Assembly (NCBI GenBank): GCA_003576905.1 | Contig: QEVG01000010.1 | Location: forward strand, 1 to 64,000 | Length of the DNA stretch: 64,000 nt | Origin: Planctomycetota bacterium | GTDB lineage: Bacteria > Planctomycetota > Phycisphaerae > UBA1845 > UTPLA1 | Direction of reading: 5' to 3' | Shown: piece after piece, positions 1 to 8,241 of the stretch | Numbering within the stretch: position 1 is the first letter of the stretch | How the letters are laid out: every line of letters starts with the position of its first letter | Made by a program: the position numbers and the translations under genes | The notes under the pieces: model-generated | The model's database searches: none | Told to the model about the DNA's origin: nothing | The model's input: only the letters and a program-made list of their open reading frames with translations

Positions 1-237
1 GGGTCACCAATCCCGCGCGCACGCAGAGCAAGGAGGATGGTCATAACACGAGGCAGGCGGCCCTGCCTTGCCGATTGACCCGCCCAGGGCGGGCGCGCCC
101 GTTCCGCGCCCGAAGAAGTTTGCCGAAAGGAGGCCCCATCCAGACCTGAGAGCATTCAGGTTATTCAGGTTCCATTCAGCTTTCCTGCGCAAGGAACGCC
201 GATTTTCAGGCAAAAAAAATATTCAGCGCGGCCCCGT
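1..237. other. Intergenic stretch downstream of aroC
   Basis: No convincing gene is visible. The 9-base unit ATTCAGGTT occurs twice in tandem at 154-171 and its first six bases recur at 174. An A8 run at about 212-219 would read as a U-run on the minus strand just after aroC, but I see no strong hairpin in front of it, so a terminator is only possible. Confidence 0.4.
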
Positions 238-1413
238 TCAGGTTTGCTTATCCGGACCTTCCGCCTGGCCCCGCGCCGCGGCGAGGTAGTGCGCCCACGC
301 CGCCCGCGCCTCACCCAGCGTGTCGCCGCCGAATTTCTCAACCACGGCGCGCGCCAGCTCGAACGCCACCACGTGCTCGGCCACCACGCTCGCCGCCGGC
401 ACCGCGCAGATGTCGCTCCGCTCGTAGTCGCTCCGCTCGGGCAGTAGTGTCGATAGGTTGACACTCTCCAGCCCCGCCAGCAGCGTGCTGATCGGCTTCA
501 TCGCCCCGCGAACCACCAGCGGCATCCCGTTAGTCATGCCCCCCTCCAGCCCCCCGGCGTGGTTCGTCTGCCGCACGAACCCCAGCGACGCCTCCCCCCG
601 CCGCCCCGCGTCGTACGCCAGCGCGTCGTGGACCCGGCTCCCCGGCCGCTCCGCGCACCCGAACCCCAGGCCGATCTCCACCCCCTTGATCGCCTGGATC
701 GAGCCGACGGCCCCCAGGATCCGCCCGTCCAGCTTGTCCTGCCAGCGCATGCAGCTCCCAAGCCCCGGCGGCAGCCCGAACGCCCGGACCTCGACGATCC
801 CCCCCAGCGTGTCCTTGTCCGCCTTGGCCCGCTTGATCGCCTCGACCATCGCCGCCGTCGCCCCCGCGTCCGGGCAGTACACCTCGCTCGCGTCCCGCCC
901 CGCCCGCAGCGCCGCCGCATCGAGTGCCGCGCCGACCTCCGCCCGAACACTGCCGATCTGCGTCACGAACCCGACGGCCTCGATGCCGAACTCCCGGAGC
1001 AGCAGCGCCGCCACCGCCCCCGCCGCCACGCGCCCCGCCGTCTCGCGCGCGCTGGCCCGCTCAAGGACGCCGCGGCAGTCGGTGGTGAGGTACTTCATCG
1101 CCCCCGCGAAGTCGGCATGCCCCGGCCGCGGCCGGTGGATCGCCGGCGCCGTGTCGATCCGCCAGTCCTTGTTGGCGATCTGGATGGCCATGGGCGACGC
1201 CAGGCTGACACCGCCGCGAATGCCGGACAGGATGTTGACGGCGTCCTGCTCGATCTTCATCCGCCCGCCCCGCCCGAACCCCCCCTGCCGGCGGCGCAAG
1301 GCCTCGTTGATCGCCGCCTCATCGATGCGCAGACCCGCCGGCAGCCCTTCGATCAGTACGACCACAGCCTGCCCGTGCGACTCTCCCGCCGTGCGATAGT
1401 CCAGATTGGCCAT
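238..1413 (-). CDS. aroC: Chorismate synthase
   Basis: This 391-residue protein is chorismate synthase, the last enzyme of the shikimate pathway. It converts 5-enolpyruvylshikimate-3-phosphate to chorismate with reduced FMN as catalyst. The N-terminal TAGESHGQA, the following GLPAG and the RRRQGG-GRGGRM-IE-D stretch are family signatures, as is the later QTNHAGGLEGGMTNGMP segment. The length suits the longer bacterial form. No Shine-Dalgarno sequence precedes the ATG. Instead an exact TATAAT lies six bases upstream, which suggests a leaderless mRNA. The gene stands alone and diverges from the AAA ATPase gene. Function is near certain. Confidence 0.97.
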   Translation of the reverse strand: MANLDYRTAGESHGQAVVVLIEGLPAGLRIDEAAINEALRRRQGGFGRGGRMKIEQDAVNILSGIRGGVSLASPMAIQIANKDWRIDTAPAIHRPRPGHADFAGAMKYLTTDCRGVLERASARETAGRVAAGAVAALLLREFGIEAVGFVTQIGSVRAEVGAALDAAALRAGRDASEVYCPDAGATAAMVEAIKRAKADKDTLGGIVEVRAFGLPPGLGSCMRWQDKLDGRILGAVGSIQAIKGVEIGLGFGCAERPGSRVHDALAYDAGRRGEASLGFVRQTNHAGGLEGGMTNGMPLVVRGAMKPISTLLAGLESVNLSTLLPERSDYERSDICAVPAASVVAEHVVAFELARAVVEKFGGDTLGEARAAWAHYLAAARGQAEGPDKQT

Positions 1414-1419
1414 GCGTTG

Positions 1420-1425
1420 ATTATA
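1420..1425 (-). promoter_or_regulatory. TATAAT -10 box six bases before aroC ATG
   Basis: The minus strand reads TATAAT, then six bases, then the ATG of aroC. The expected transcription start would fall on or next to the A of the start codon, giving a leaderless message. No clear -35 box is seen. The same arrangement occurs at three other genes in this window. Confidence 0.6.
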
Positions 1426-1684
1426 AGCCCCAACCCCGCCGCCACCGAACCGCCGCGCGCTCTCGGACCTCCCGGCCCTCCGTGCGCGCCGCCCCTTCTA
1501 CATCGCCCGGACGTATCGTATGTATTCATTCGAATCGCAGGACAACGACGTGTACTCGACCGATAGGCCCCGTAACGAGGCTCATACACCCGGCGTTTCC
1601 AGCCGATCTGCCTGATGACCGGCCGCCCGGCCCGGCGTCCGTGCCGCCGCGCGAGCCGACTGTATGCGTTAAGGAGCTGACCGC

Positions 1685-3025
1685 ATGACCGCACTGGCCA
1701 CCCCGCCGAAAGGACTGCAACAGGAACCCTCGCTTGGCCTGCCGAGCGCTCCGGTGGCCGCCGCGCCGTTCTTTCCGAAGCCGCCGGCGAACTTCTCCGA
1801 GGCAGGGCTGGACGTCGGCATCGTCGAGTCGCTCATCCTGAAGTACATCGCGGGCGTCGGCTCGGCGACCGGCGCAACGATCGCGGCGGAACTGTGCCTC
1901 CCCGCCGAAGCCGTGGTACAGCTCCTTGCGTCGCTGAAACAGCAGCAGATCATCGTCTATGTCGGCGCAGCGCAGATGGGCGACTTCACCTACACCCTGA
2001 CCGACGCCGGACGCGACCGCGCGCGGCGCTTTCAGCTCGAATCGCTCTACGTCGGGCCTGCTCCGGTTCCGATCGACCAGTACATCGCCAGCGTCAAGGC
2101 CCAGACGATCACGACGGTATCACCACAGTACGAGGATCTGAAGCGGGCGTTCAGCGACCTGCTCATCTCCGACGAGATGTTTCAGATCCTGGGTCCGGCG
2201 ATCAACTCGGGGCGCGGCATGTTCCTGTACGGCTACCCCGGCAACGGAAAGACGAGCATCGCCGAGCGGATTACCCGGTGTTTCGGTGACGAGATCTTCA
2301 TACCCCGCTGCCTGATCGTGGACGGGCTGATTATCAAACTGTTCGACGCGGCCAATCACCAGGAGATCGAGGTAAAGCGCGACAGCATTCTGAAGAAGGA
2401 CAAGTTCGACCCGCGCTGGGTGAAGATAAAGCGCCCGACCATCGTGGTCGGCGGCGAGCTCACGATGGAAGCCCTTGAAGTGCAGTACAACTCGACCAGC
2501 AAGACCTGTGAAGCGCCAACGCAGCTCAAGTCGAACGGCGGCACGCTGGTTATCGACGACTTCGGCCGGCAGCGCATGAAACCGATCGAACTTCTGAATC
2601 GTTGGATCGTTCCGCTGGAAAAGCGGTACGACTTCCTCGCTCTGCCCAACGGCAAGAAGCTGCAGGTTCCCTTCGATCAGCTCATCATCTTCTCGACGAA
2701 CCTCGAGCCGAAGGATCTCTGCGACGATGCGTTTCTCCGGCGCATTCCGTACAAGATCAACGTGCCCGACCCGACCGAAGAGCAGTTCCGCAAGCTGTTT
2801 GACTTTGTCGGCCCGGCGCTGGGCTTCGAGATGAATACAGAGGCCAAGGCCGCGATCGACTACCTTGTCGAGACGCACTACAGGGGAAAGCGGCCGTTCC
2901 GATGCTGCCAGCCGCGCGACCTGATGCTGCAAGTGCGCAACCGCTGCCTCTACCTCGGGCGGCCGCGGGATCTCACGCCTGAGCTCTTCGACTATGCGGC
3001 AAGCGTCTACTTCACGGTCATGTGA
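1685..3025 (+). CDS. AAA+ family ATPase with N-terminal winged-helix-like region
   Basis: This 446-residue protein has a Walker A motif GYPGNGKT at about residues 183-190, a Walker B TLVIDDFG at 287-294, a sensor-1-like FSTN near 336 and an arginine pair LRR near 351. Residues 40-120 look like a winged-helix domain (an IVESLILKYI segment followed by a TLTDAGRDRAR wing). The start is supported by AAGGAG seven bases before the ATG. No membrane segment or signal is present, so it should be cytosolic. The partner or remodelling substrate cannot be read from the context, since the neighbours are aroC (divergent) and glutamine synthetase (convergent, 23 bases apart). The AAA assignment is firm, the role is unknown. 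Confidence 0.85.
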   Translation: MTALATPPKGLQQEPSLGLPSAPVAAAPFFPKPPANFSEAGLDVGIVESLILKYIAGVGSATGATIAAELCLPAEAVVQLLASLKQQQIIVYVGAAQMGDFTYTLTDAGRDRARRFQLESLYVGPAPVPIDQYIASVKAQTITTVSPQYEDLKRAFSDLLISDEMFQILGPAINSGRGMFLYGYPGNGKTSIAERITRCFGDEIFIPRCLIVDGLIIKLFDAANHQEIEVKRDSILKKDKFDPRWVKIKRPTIVVGGELTMEALEVQYNSTSKTCEAPTQLKSNGGTLVIDDFGRQRMKPIELLNRWIVPLEKRYDFLALPNGKKLQVPFDQLIIFSTNLEPKDLCDDAFLRRIPYKINVPDPTEEQFRKLFDFVGPALGFEMNTEAKAAIDYLVETHYRGKRPFRCCQPRDLMLQVRNRCLYLGRPRDLTPELFDYAASVYFTVM

Positions 3026-3048
3026 TCCGCGGCAAGGGTCGGCGGCCG

Positions 3049-4467
3049 CTACACATCGAGGTACAGAGCATACTCCAGAGGATGGGGGCGAAGCGCCACG
3101 GGTGCGACGTCCTCGGCGCGGCGAGAGGCGATCCATGCCTGGATGAAGTCCTCGGTGAATACACCGCCCTTGAGCAGGAACGCATGATCCTTTTGAAGCG
3201 CGGACAGGGCTTCGTCGAGCGAGCACGGCAGCGCGGCGATGCGCGATCTGAATTCCTTATCCTGAGACGAGACGTCCACGTCGAAGGGACCGAACCGATC
3301 GCGGTTTGCCACGGGCGCGGATTGAATGCCGTCAAGCCCGGCCAGCAGCATGGCCGCGAACGCCAGATAGATATTACACGTGAAGTCGGGCGGTCGATAC
3401 TCAATTCGCTTCTCATCGGGCGCGGAAGCATACCCGGGCACGCGGATCGCCGCGGATCGATTTGCCAGGGAGTAGAAAAGATGGACCGGGGCCTCGAAAC
3501 CGTCAACGAGCCGTTTAAAGGAATTCGTTGAAGGATTGGTCAGGCCGGTCAGCGCCGGCCCATGCGCAAGAAGACCGACCGTGTATTGGAGTGCCAGGTC
3601 GCTCAGACAGGCATAGTTGCGCCGAGCTGTGTCGTAAAAGACCGGACGGCCCTCGCGTGTCAGCCGCTGATGAACGTGCATGCCATTGCCCGCCTCGCCA
3701 AACAGGGGCTTGGGCATGAAGGTCGCGACCTTTCCCCGCCTCTTTGCCATGTTCTTGACCACATACTTGATGATCATTGCCTGGTCGGCGGCGCGGAGCA
3801 GCGGAGCGGGAATCACTTCAATCTCGCATTGGCCGGACGCCCCGACCTCGTGGTGATGGTATCGTACCGCGATACCCATTGACTCCAGGGTCAGGGAGAT
3901 GTCTGAACGAAGATCATGAAGCGTCTCACCGGGCGGCGTGCGAAAATAACTCCCCCTGGCTGATCCGGAGTCCGCCCCGGAACCCGACTCCGCGTCTGTG
4001 CTTTCAATTCGAACGAAGGATGCGCGGGGATCACAGTCGACGTCGACCCGGTCAAACACATGGAACTCAAACTCCGGGGCCATCCACGCCTCGTCGGCAA
4101 CCCCGATCGCGCGAAGATACTTCTGGGCGCAGGCGGCGATGGATCGGGGGTCGCCGGCGAACGGTTCGTGCGTCTCGGTCGATACGGTATCGCACAGAAA
4201 GCTGATCGTTGGGAGCTCCCAAAACGGGTCCATGAATGCCGCGTCGGGCCTGGGCAGGGCGCTGACATCACCGGACTCGATGCGCGCAAAGCCGGCCCCT
4301 GACGAGCCGTCGTAGCCGACGCCCTCTTCAAAGTGCTCCCGTGTAAAGCGTGACGCCGGCACGGTGACGTGCAGCCACCGGCCGCTCACGCTCGTGATCT
4401 TCAGATCGACCATGGCGATCTGGTTTTCCCGGATGTACTTGAGCGCCTCTTCGGCCGAGTGAAACAC
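3049..4467 (-). CDS. glnA: Glutamine synthetase, type I-like
   Basis: This 472-residue enzyme joins ammonia to glutamate using ATP. The YDGSSGAGF and APEFEFHVFD segments, the NGMHVHQ metal-site segment, NPSTNSFKRLV, the ANRSAAIRVP arginine region and RIEYRPPDFTCN all match the glutamine synthetase fold, as does the C-terminal GGVFTEDFIQ. I chose the GTG start at 4467 because GGAGGAG lies just upstream. A TTG six codons earlier has no such site. The segment that carries the adenylylated Tyr in enterobacterial GlnA (NLYDLPPEE) reads PFDVDVSSQ here, so the Tyr is replaced by Phe and control by adenylylation is unlikely. The gene is not next to glnB or amtB. Confidence 0.93.
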   Translation of the reverse strand: MFHSAEEALKYIRENQIAMVDLKITSVSGRWLHVTVPASRFTREHFEEGVGYDGSSGAGFARIESGDVSALPRPDAAFMDPFWELPTISFLCDTVSTETHEPFAGDPRSIAACAQKYLRAIGVADEAWMAPEFEFHVFDRVDVDCDPRASFVRIESTDAESGSGADSGSARGSYFRTPPGETLHDLRSDISLTLESMGIAVRYHHHEVGASGQCEIEVIPAPLLRAADQAMIIKYVVKNMAKRRGKVATFMPKPLFGEAGNGMHVHQRLTREGRPVFYDTARRNYACLSDLALQYTVGLLAHGPALTGLTNPSTNSFKRLVDGFEAPVHLFYSLANRSAAIRVPGYASAPDEKRIEYRPPDFTCNIYLAFAAMLLAGLDGIQSAPVANRDRFGPFDVDVSSQDKEFRSRIAALPCSLDEALSALQKDHAFLLKGGVFTEDFIQAWIASRRAEDVAPVALRPHPLEYALYLDV

Positions 4468-4518
4468 GTTACTCCTCCATGCCAACAGGATCGAGTTCGA
4501 ATCACATGCGCGAACGGC

Positions 4519-6129
4519 CTACGCGAGCATCGGCTGGTTGTCGGGATGACGCGTCTCCCCGGCACTGGTCACGCGTATCGCGGGCGTGTCCCTGAACGGA
4601 CAGACGTTTTCGCAAATGCCACAGCCGATGCACTGCACGGGGTCCACGTGCGGCTGCCGGAGCGTCTGCATGCTTTCATCGCGCATTTGGACCGCGACCG
4701 ACTTCAGAAAGATCGCCTTGTCTGGCACGGGGCAATGTTCCTCACACACGAGGCACTCCCGATCAAGCGCGAACGGAATGCAGCGCGAACGATCAATCAT
4801 GGCCAGACCAATCCGCACCTCCTTTTTCTCTTCAAGCGAAAGGGGCTGGATTGCGCGCGTTGGGCAGGCCTGCCCGCAACGGTTGCATTCGTAGTCGCAG
4901 TATCCGAGCCGTGGCACGAGCCGGGGCGTCCAGATGCCTTCGATCCCGGCCTCGGCCAGGGTCGGCTGAAGCGCCCCGGTAGGACAGATCTTCATGCACA
5001 ATGCGCAACCGGTGCATCGCGCCAGAAAATCCCTTTCTTCGCGCGCTCCCGGCGGGCGAATCAGGTCGGGGCTAAACGCAGCCCCGCGCGCCTGAGGTGA
5101 GAGACGCAGAACGGTTGCGCCCGCAACGCCGGCAAGACCGGCCCCGAGGAGATGTCTGCGGCGGAGATCGATCGATCGATCGCGATCCGCGGGGCGGCCG
5201 AGCCAAGAGAGGCGGACTCCCACGCTGCCATTCGGACAGGTTTCGAGGCAGTTCAGGCAACCCAGGCACTCCTGAGGCCTCCAGCCACGGCCGCCAGAGT
5301 CGGTCGCCGCGCCGTGACAGGTGATGCCACATATTCGACACTCACTGCACGCGCCGTCGGCGACCGCGCGCCGGAGCCATGGTCTCCATGCAAAGAGTCC
5401 GAGCAGCCCCCCCAGGGGGCAGATGTACCGGCACCAGAAGCGCCGCCGCCACACATTGAGGGTGACGGCAAGAATGAACACCGCGCCAATGATGCCGCCG
5501 CCCAAGAAGCTCTGATGGGGCTTTCCGATGACGTGTTCGCGAACGGCATCGTGAATCGGCTCTGTAAGCGCGGTTAACCGCCATTCCGCCAGGCGCGGGT
5601 CCGATTCATGTATCAAGGCCACTGCGCTCTCGGACGCCCCTTGCGCGGCGGGCCACAGGGCCGTCGCCGTCGTGCGGTAGAAAATAACGTTGGGATCGAG
5701 CGGCATCAGCCACGAAACCCCGAACACCGCTGCGCACATGAGCGAGAAAAGCACGACGTACTTCGCGAGCTGCCATCTCGACCACACATCGGGCTTCTTG
5801 CGCGGGTATGACCGGTCGGCAATCCACCCAACGATCGCGTGCACCGCGCCGAATGGACAGAGCCAGCCGCAATACACGCGCCCAAGGACTACCGTGACAA
5901 CGAGGACCGCCAACGACGGCAGGAATAGGGGCAGGATTTCGCGCGCAGCAAGCATGGTAACAAACAGAATGAGCGGATCGGTATAGAAGAAAAGACCGAG
6001 CCACGCCGAAGGACGCTCCGCGGACGCAGGCCCGGCGAATAAAAGCAACCCCACGAACAGCGCAACTGCCGCCACCTGGGTCAATCGGCGGAGCATGGTG
6101 ACCGGCGATCGCCGTCGCTTGAGGCTCAC
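4519..6129 (-). CDS. Polytopic 4Fe-4S membrane protein, NapH-NapG-like fusion
   Basis: This 536-residue protein begins with four to five membrane segments and carries the NapH/MauN-type motifs GRVYCGWLCPFGAVHAI (about 83-99) and WCRYICPLGG (about 232-241). A set of Cys-rich ferredoxin clusters follows (CSECRIC, CLGCLNCLETCP, CTGCALCMKICP, CNRCGQACP, CLVCEEHCP, CIGCGICENVCP). A twin-arginine-like RRRHLLGAGLAGVAGA sequence lies in the middle at about 323-338, between the NapH-like and NapG-like parts, as if two genes had fused. It probably moves electrons across or along the membrane. The acceptor is unknown because no reductase is nearby. The start overlaps the stop of the DUF362 gene by four bases, so the two are co-translated. 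Confidence 0.85.
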   Translation of the reverse strand: MSLKRRRSPVTMLRRLTQVAAVALFVGLLLFAGPASAERPSAWLGLFFYTDPLILFVTMLAAREILPLFLPSLAVLVVTVVLGRVYCGWLCPFGAVHAIVGWIADRSYPRKKPDVWSRWQLAKYVVLFSLMCAAVFGVSWLMPLDPNVIFYRTTATALWPAAQGASESAVALIHESDPRLAEWRLTALTEPIHDAVREHVIGKPHQSFLGGGIIGAVFILAVTLNVWRRRFWCRYICPLGGLLGLFAWRPWLRRAVADGACSECRICGITCHGAATDSGGRGWRPQECLGCLNCLETCPNGSVGVRLSWLGRPADRDRSIDLRRRHLLGAGLAGVAGATVLRLSPQARGAAFSPDLIRPPGAREERDFLARCTGCALCMKICPTGALQPTLAEAGIEGIWTPRLVPRLGYCDYECNRCGQACPTRAIQPLSLEEKKEVRIGLAMIDRSRCIPFALDRECLVCEEHCPVPDKAIFLKSVAVQMRDESMQTLRQPHVDPVQCIGCGICENVCPFRDTPAIRVTSAGETRHPDNQPMLA

Positions 6130-7076
6130 GGCAACTGAAGCTCCCGCAACATCAGTGACCGGTAGTCCACTCTGCCGAGCCCGTACTCCGCGCCGCGGGC
6201 CACGGTACTGATCTCGGCGGCCTTATGACCGAGCAACTCGCAGCCGAATGCATCCAGCGCGACGATATCCGTTCCGGCCGCGACGGTGTTGAGCACTTTG
6301 ACATCCTCGATGTTGCCGCCGGTCGGTCCGTGGGCAGTGAGGATTCGCGTGGCGTCGAGGACGCAGAGTCTCGGCTTCATGAACCTCGTAATGTCGGCGA
6401 TCGTGGTCGACAGGTCCTGGTGAAAGATGCGCCGCTTCTCAACCACGCCCATGTAATTCTTCATGCACAGCGTGACGGTCGTTGCGGAGTGGTGTTTACA
6501 GACGGGGACATTGACGACCAAATCGCACTCGACGATCTCCGGATAGACCGGGTGACTCTTGAGCCGTTCTCCCCCAATCGCCATCTTCTTGAATCGGTCC
6601 TTCTCCAGGAATACAACCCGTGCGCCCGCGGCCTTTGCGGCGGGTCCGATTCCGCTGTTCTCATAGGACTGCCGGGCATCATTGCAGGTGTAATCACCCA
6701 CCTTTACGGATTTGGCCCCGGCATCCATGCACAACCGGACGAGCGTCGAGACGACATCGGGATGGGTGTTGGCGGCCAGCTCGGGCTTTCGGTTCCATCC
6801 GATGTTCGGCTTAATCCACACGACATCCCCACGCGAGACAAAGCGCTGCATCCCGCCAAGGCCGGCGATCGCGCTTTCAGTTAAACGCGACGCCACCGAG
6901 GATGTCACCTCGCCGGACGCGCCGGCGCGGGCGATGGCCATCTCAGGGAGCGGCGGAGGCGATGCAGGGCCGGACGCCAGAGTCATCACACGGGGATTCG
7001 ACAACGCCGCCGCGCCGCATAGCGAAATCGAACGAATCAGGAATTCACGTCGTGATGCGTTGGAGTCGGTTGACAT
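6126..7076 (-). CDS. DUF362 domain protein with TAT signal
   Basis: This 316-residue protein starts with a twin-arginine signal (SRREFLIRSISLCGAAAL) and should be exported folded. The body carries DUF362 features: VWIKPNIGWN, the VSTLVRLCMDAGAKSVKVGD segment, VNVPVCKHHSATTVTLCMKNYMGV and a Cys-containing core. I placed the start at 7076 rather than at an upstream ATG because the signal peptide then lies at the N terminus. The family's biochemical role is not settled, but members are often encoded beside ferredoxins. The four-base overlap with the membrane ferredoxin gene makes a shared redox role plausible. Confidence 0.82.
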   Translation of the reverse strand: MSTDSNASRREFLIRSISLCGAAALSNPRVMTLASGPASPPPLPEMAIARAGASGEVTSSVASRLTESAIAGLGGMQRFVSRGDVVWIKPNIGWNRKPELAANTHPDVVSTLVRLCMDAGAKSVKVGDYTCNDARQSYENSGIGPAAKAAGARVVFLEKDRFKKMAIGGERLKSHPVYPEIVECDLVVNVPVCKHHSATTVTLCMKNYMGVVEKRRIFHQDLSTTIADITRFMKPRLCVLDATRILTAHGPTGGNIEDVKVLNTVAAGTDIVALDAFGCELLGHKAAEISTVARGAEYGLGRVDYRSLMLRELQLP

Positions 7077-7510
7077 AAGCGCCCCTGCCCTTTCCACCGA
7101 AGAGAGCGCCCGCACGCTCGGCCGGGGCCCGTACCGGTGCTTAGGCGGATCTACATGCAATCCATGTGCCAGCCCCCTCGCCTCAAGGGGAACAGTGCCC
7201 GAGTGCGCGAATCTGCAGGCCGGCGCAGCGGCCCTGCGTCACTGCCCGGACCGGGTGAAACGACCCTGAAAACCATTGCACGGCTGCTGTTACGCCGGAT
7301 GTCGAGGCGTGGCATACCCAACCAAGCTGAACGAGGGTCAACTCCCTCGCCGCAGCCGTGTAAGTAATTGCCGCTCAGGTGCTTTTGGCTTTCGGCTTTT
7401 GGGGAGAATCGAGCCGGAAGGCCCACCCGCGATTCGGCGCCGTTCGGACTCGTTTCGAAGGACCCCTCTGGGCGGGGAAAAACTCGTCAGTGCTTTGGTC
7501 ATGAATTTGC
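7077..7510. other. Intergenic region with inverted-repeat structure
   Basis: The only structure I see is a nested set of inverted repeats at 7279-7360. The outer arms CACGGCTGC (7279-7287) and GCAGCCGTG (7352-7360) pair over nine bases. Two hairpins lie between them: ACGCC/GGCGT at 7292-7310 and CGAGGG/CCCTCG at 7332-7349. The fold is a three-way junction on either strand. It matches no riboswitch I know, and in GC-rich DNA it could be chance. A nine-base outer arm of this kind is expected a few times in the intergenic DNA of a window this size. Confidence 0.3.
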
Positions 7511-7539
7511 TTGACAAATCACTGGTCACGCGTCATTAT
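7511..7539 (+). promoter_or_regulatory. Sigma-70 promoter of the TetR gene
   Basis: A perfect -35 box TTGACA (7511-7516) is followed after 17 bases by CATTAT (7534-7539). The predicted start site falls at about 7546, inside the candidate operator at 7540-7555, as expected for autorepression. Confidence 0.7.
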
Positions 7540-7555
7540 GTATGCAGATACTTAC
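7540..7555. promoter_or_regulatory. Candidate TetR operator 1
   Basis: GTATGCAGATACTTAC is an imperfect dyad (GTATGCA and the complement of TACTTAC agree at five of seven positions). It fits the pattern GTAWGYR-N2-YRCWTAC shared with the site at 8202-8217. It covers the predicted transcription start of the TetR gene. GTAAGTA-like half sites are common in AcrR/TtgR-type operators. Confidence 0.5.
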
Positions 7556-7584
7556 TTAACAGCCGACGCCCGGACTCGACCCAT

Positions 7585-8178
7585 ATGGCTCGCCCCAGTC
7601 ACATCGCGGAGAAACGCAAGGCGCTGCTGCCGATTGTCGCGCGCGCATTCGCCGATCTCGGCTACCGGCGGACGACCACCGCGGAACTGGCGGCGCGCTG
7701 CGGCGTGCAAGAGAACATCCTGTATCGCCTCTGGCCCGACAAAAAGGCGATGTTCATCGCAGCGATTGACTATGTATTTGACCTCTCCATGCAGGTCTGG
7801 AGCCGACAACTTTCACATGTGGAAGAGGCCAGATCCGGTGCCGAGCGGCTGCTGCAATACGAGGCGCGGCATCACGGCGAACACGGACACTACCGAATCG
7901 TCTTCGCGGGCCTCAGCGAGACCGACGATCCGGAGATACGCGGGGCGCTGGCGGGAATGTACCGGCGTTTTCATCAATTCGTCCGCGCGCAAGTGGCGGC
8001 TCATCACGGCGATCGCAACTCACGGCAGTCGTCGCGAGCGGCGATGGCCGCCTGGGCGCTCGTCGGACTTGGCACCGTCGCCAACATCGGGCGGGAGCTG
8101 GGGCTGCTTAATGATCGCCATCGGCGCCGCCTGATCGAGGACGCCGGGCAACTCCTGCTGGAGGCGTCGGCGCAGTAG
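7585..8178 (+). CDS. TetR/AcrR-family transcriptional regulator
   Basis: This 197-residue protein has a TetR helix-turn-helix at residues 15-55 (FADLGYRRTTTAELAARCGVQ, then LYRLWPDKKAMF), followed by a variable ligand-binding domain. The reading frame is open further upstream, but the ATG at 7585 places the helix-turn-helix at the N terminus and lies downstream of a good promoter, so it is the best start. Two related dyads, one over its own promoter and one before the next gene, suggest that it represses itself and the lipoprotein gene 63 bases downstream. The inducer cannot be predicted. Confidence 0.88.
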   Translation: MARPSHIAEKRKALLPIVARAFADLGYRRTTTAELAARCGVQENILYRLWPDKKAMFIAAIDYVFDLSMQVWSRQLSHVEEARSGAERLLQYEARHHGEHGHYRIVFAGLSETDDPEIRGALAGMYRRFHQFVRAQVAAHHGDRNSRQSSRAAMAAWALVGLGTVANIGRELGLLNDRHRRRLIEDAGQLLLEASAQ

Positions 8179-8201
8179 CGGAACTCTTTTTTCAAAAAAA
8201 T

Positions 8202-8217
8202 GTAAGTGAACACATAC
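8202..8217. promoter_or_regulatory. Candidate TetR operator 2
   Basis: GTAAGTGAACACATAC is a near-perfect dyad: GTAAGTG against the complement of CACATAC agrees at six of seven positions. It lies 24 bases before the lipoprotein start and resembles the site at 7540-7555. Binding here would control the downstream gene apart from readthrough of the TetR transcript. Confidence 0.5.
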
Positions 8218-8241
8218 AGAACACCCACACGGAGCAAAGCC

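Noticed and set aside
458-1566. Long plus-strand ORFs (up to about 335 codons) opposite aroC
   Set aside because: They are Pro/Arg-rich mirror frames of a high-GC gene. aroC itself is certain, and the mirrors have no ribosome site or domain.
5165-5187. Tandem GATC run as an origin or methylation cluster
   Set aside because: It lies inside the membrane ferredoxin gene and encodes part of the SIDLRRR stretch. A single short run is not evidence for an origin.
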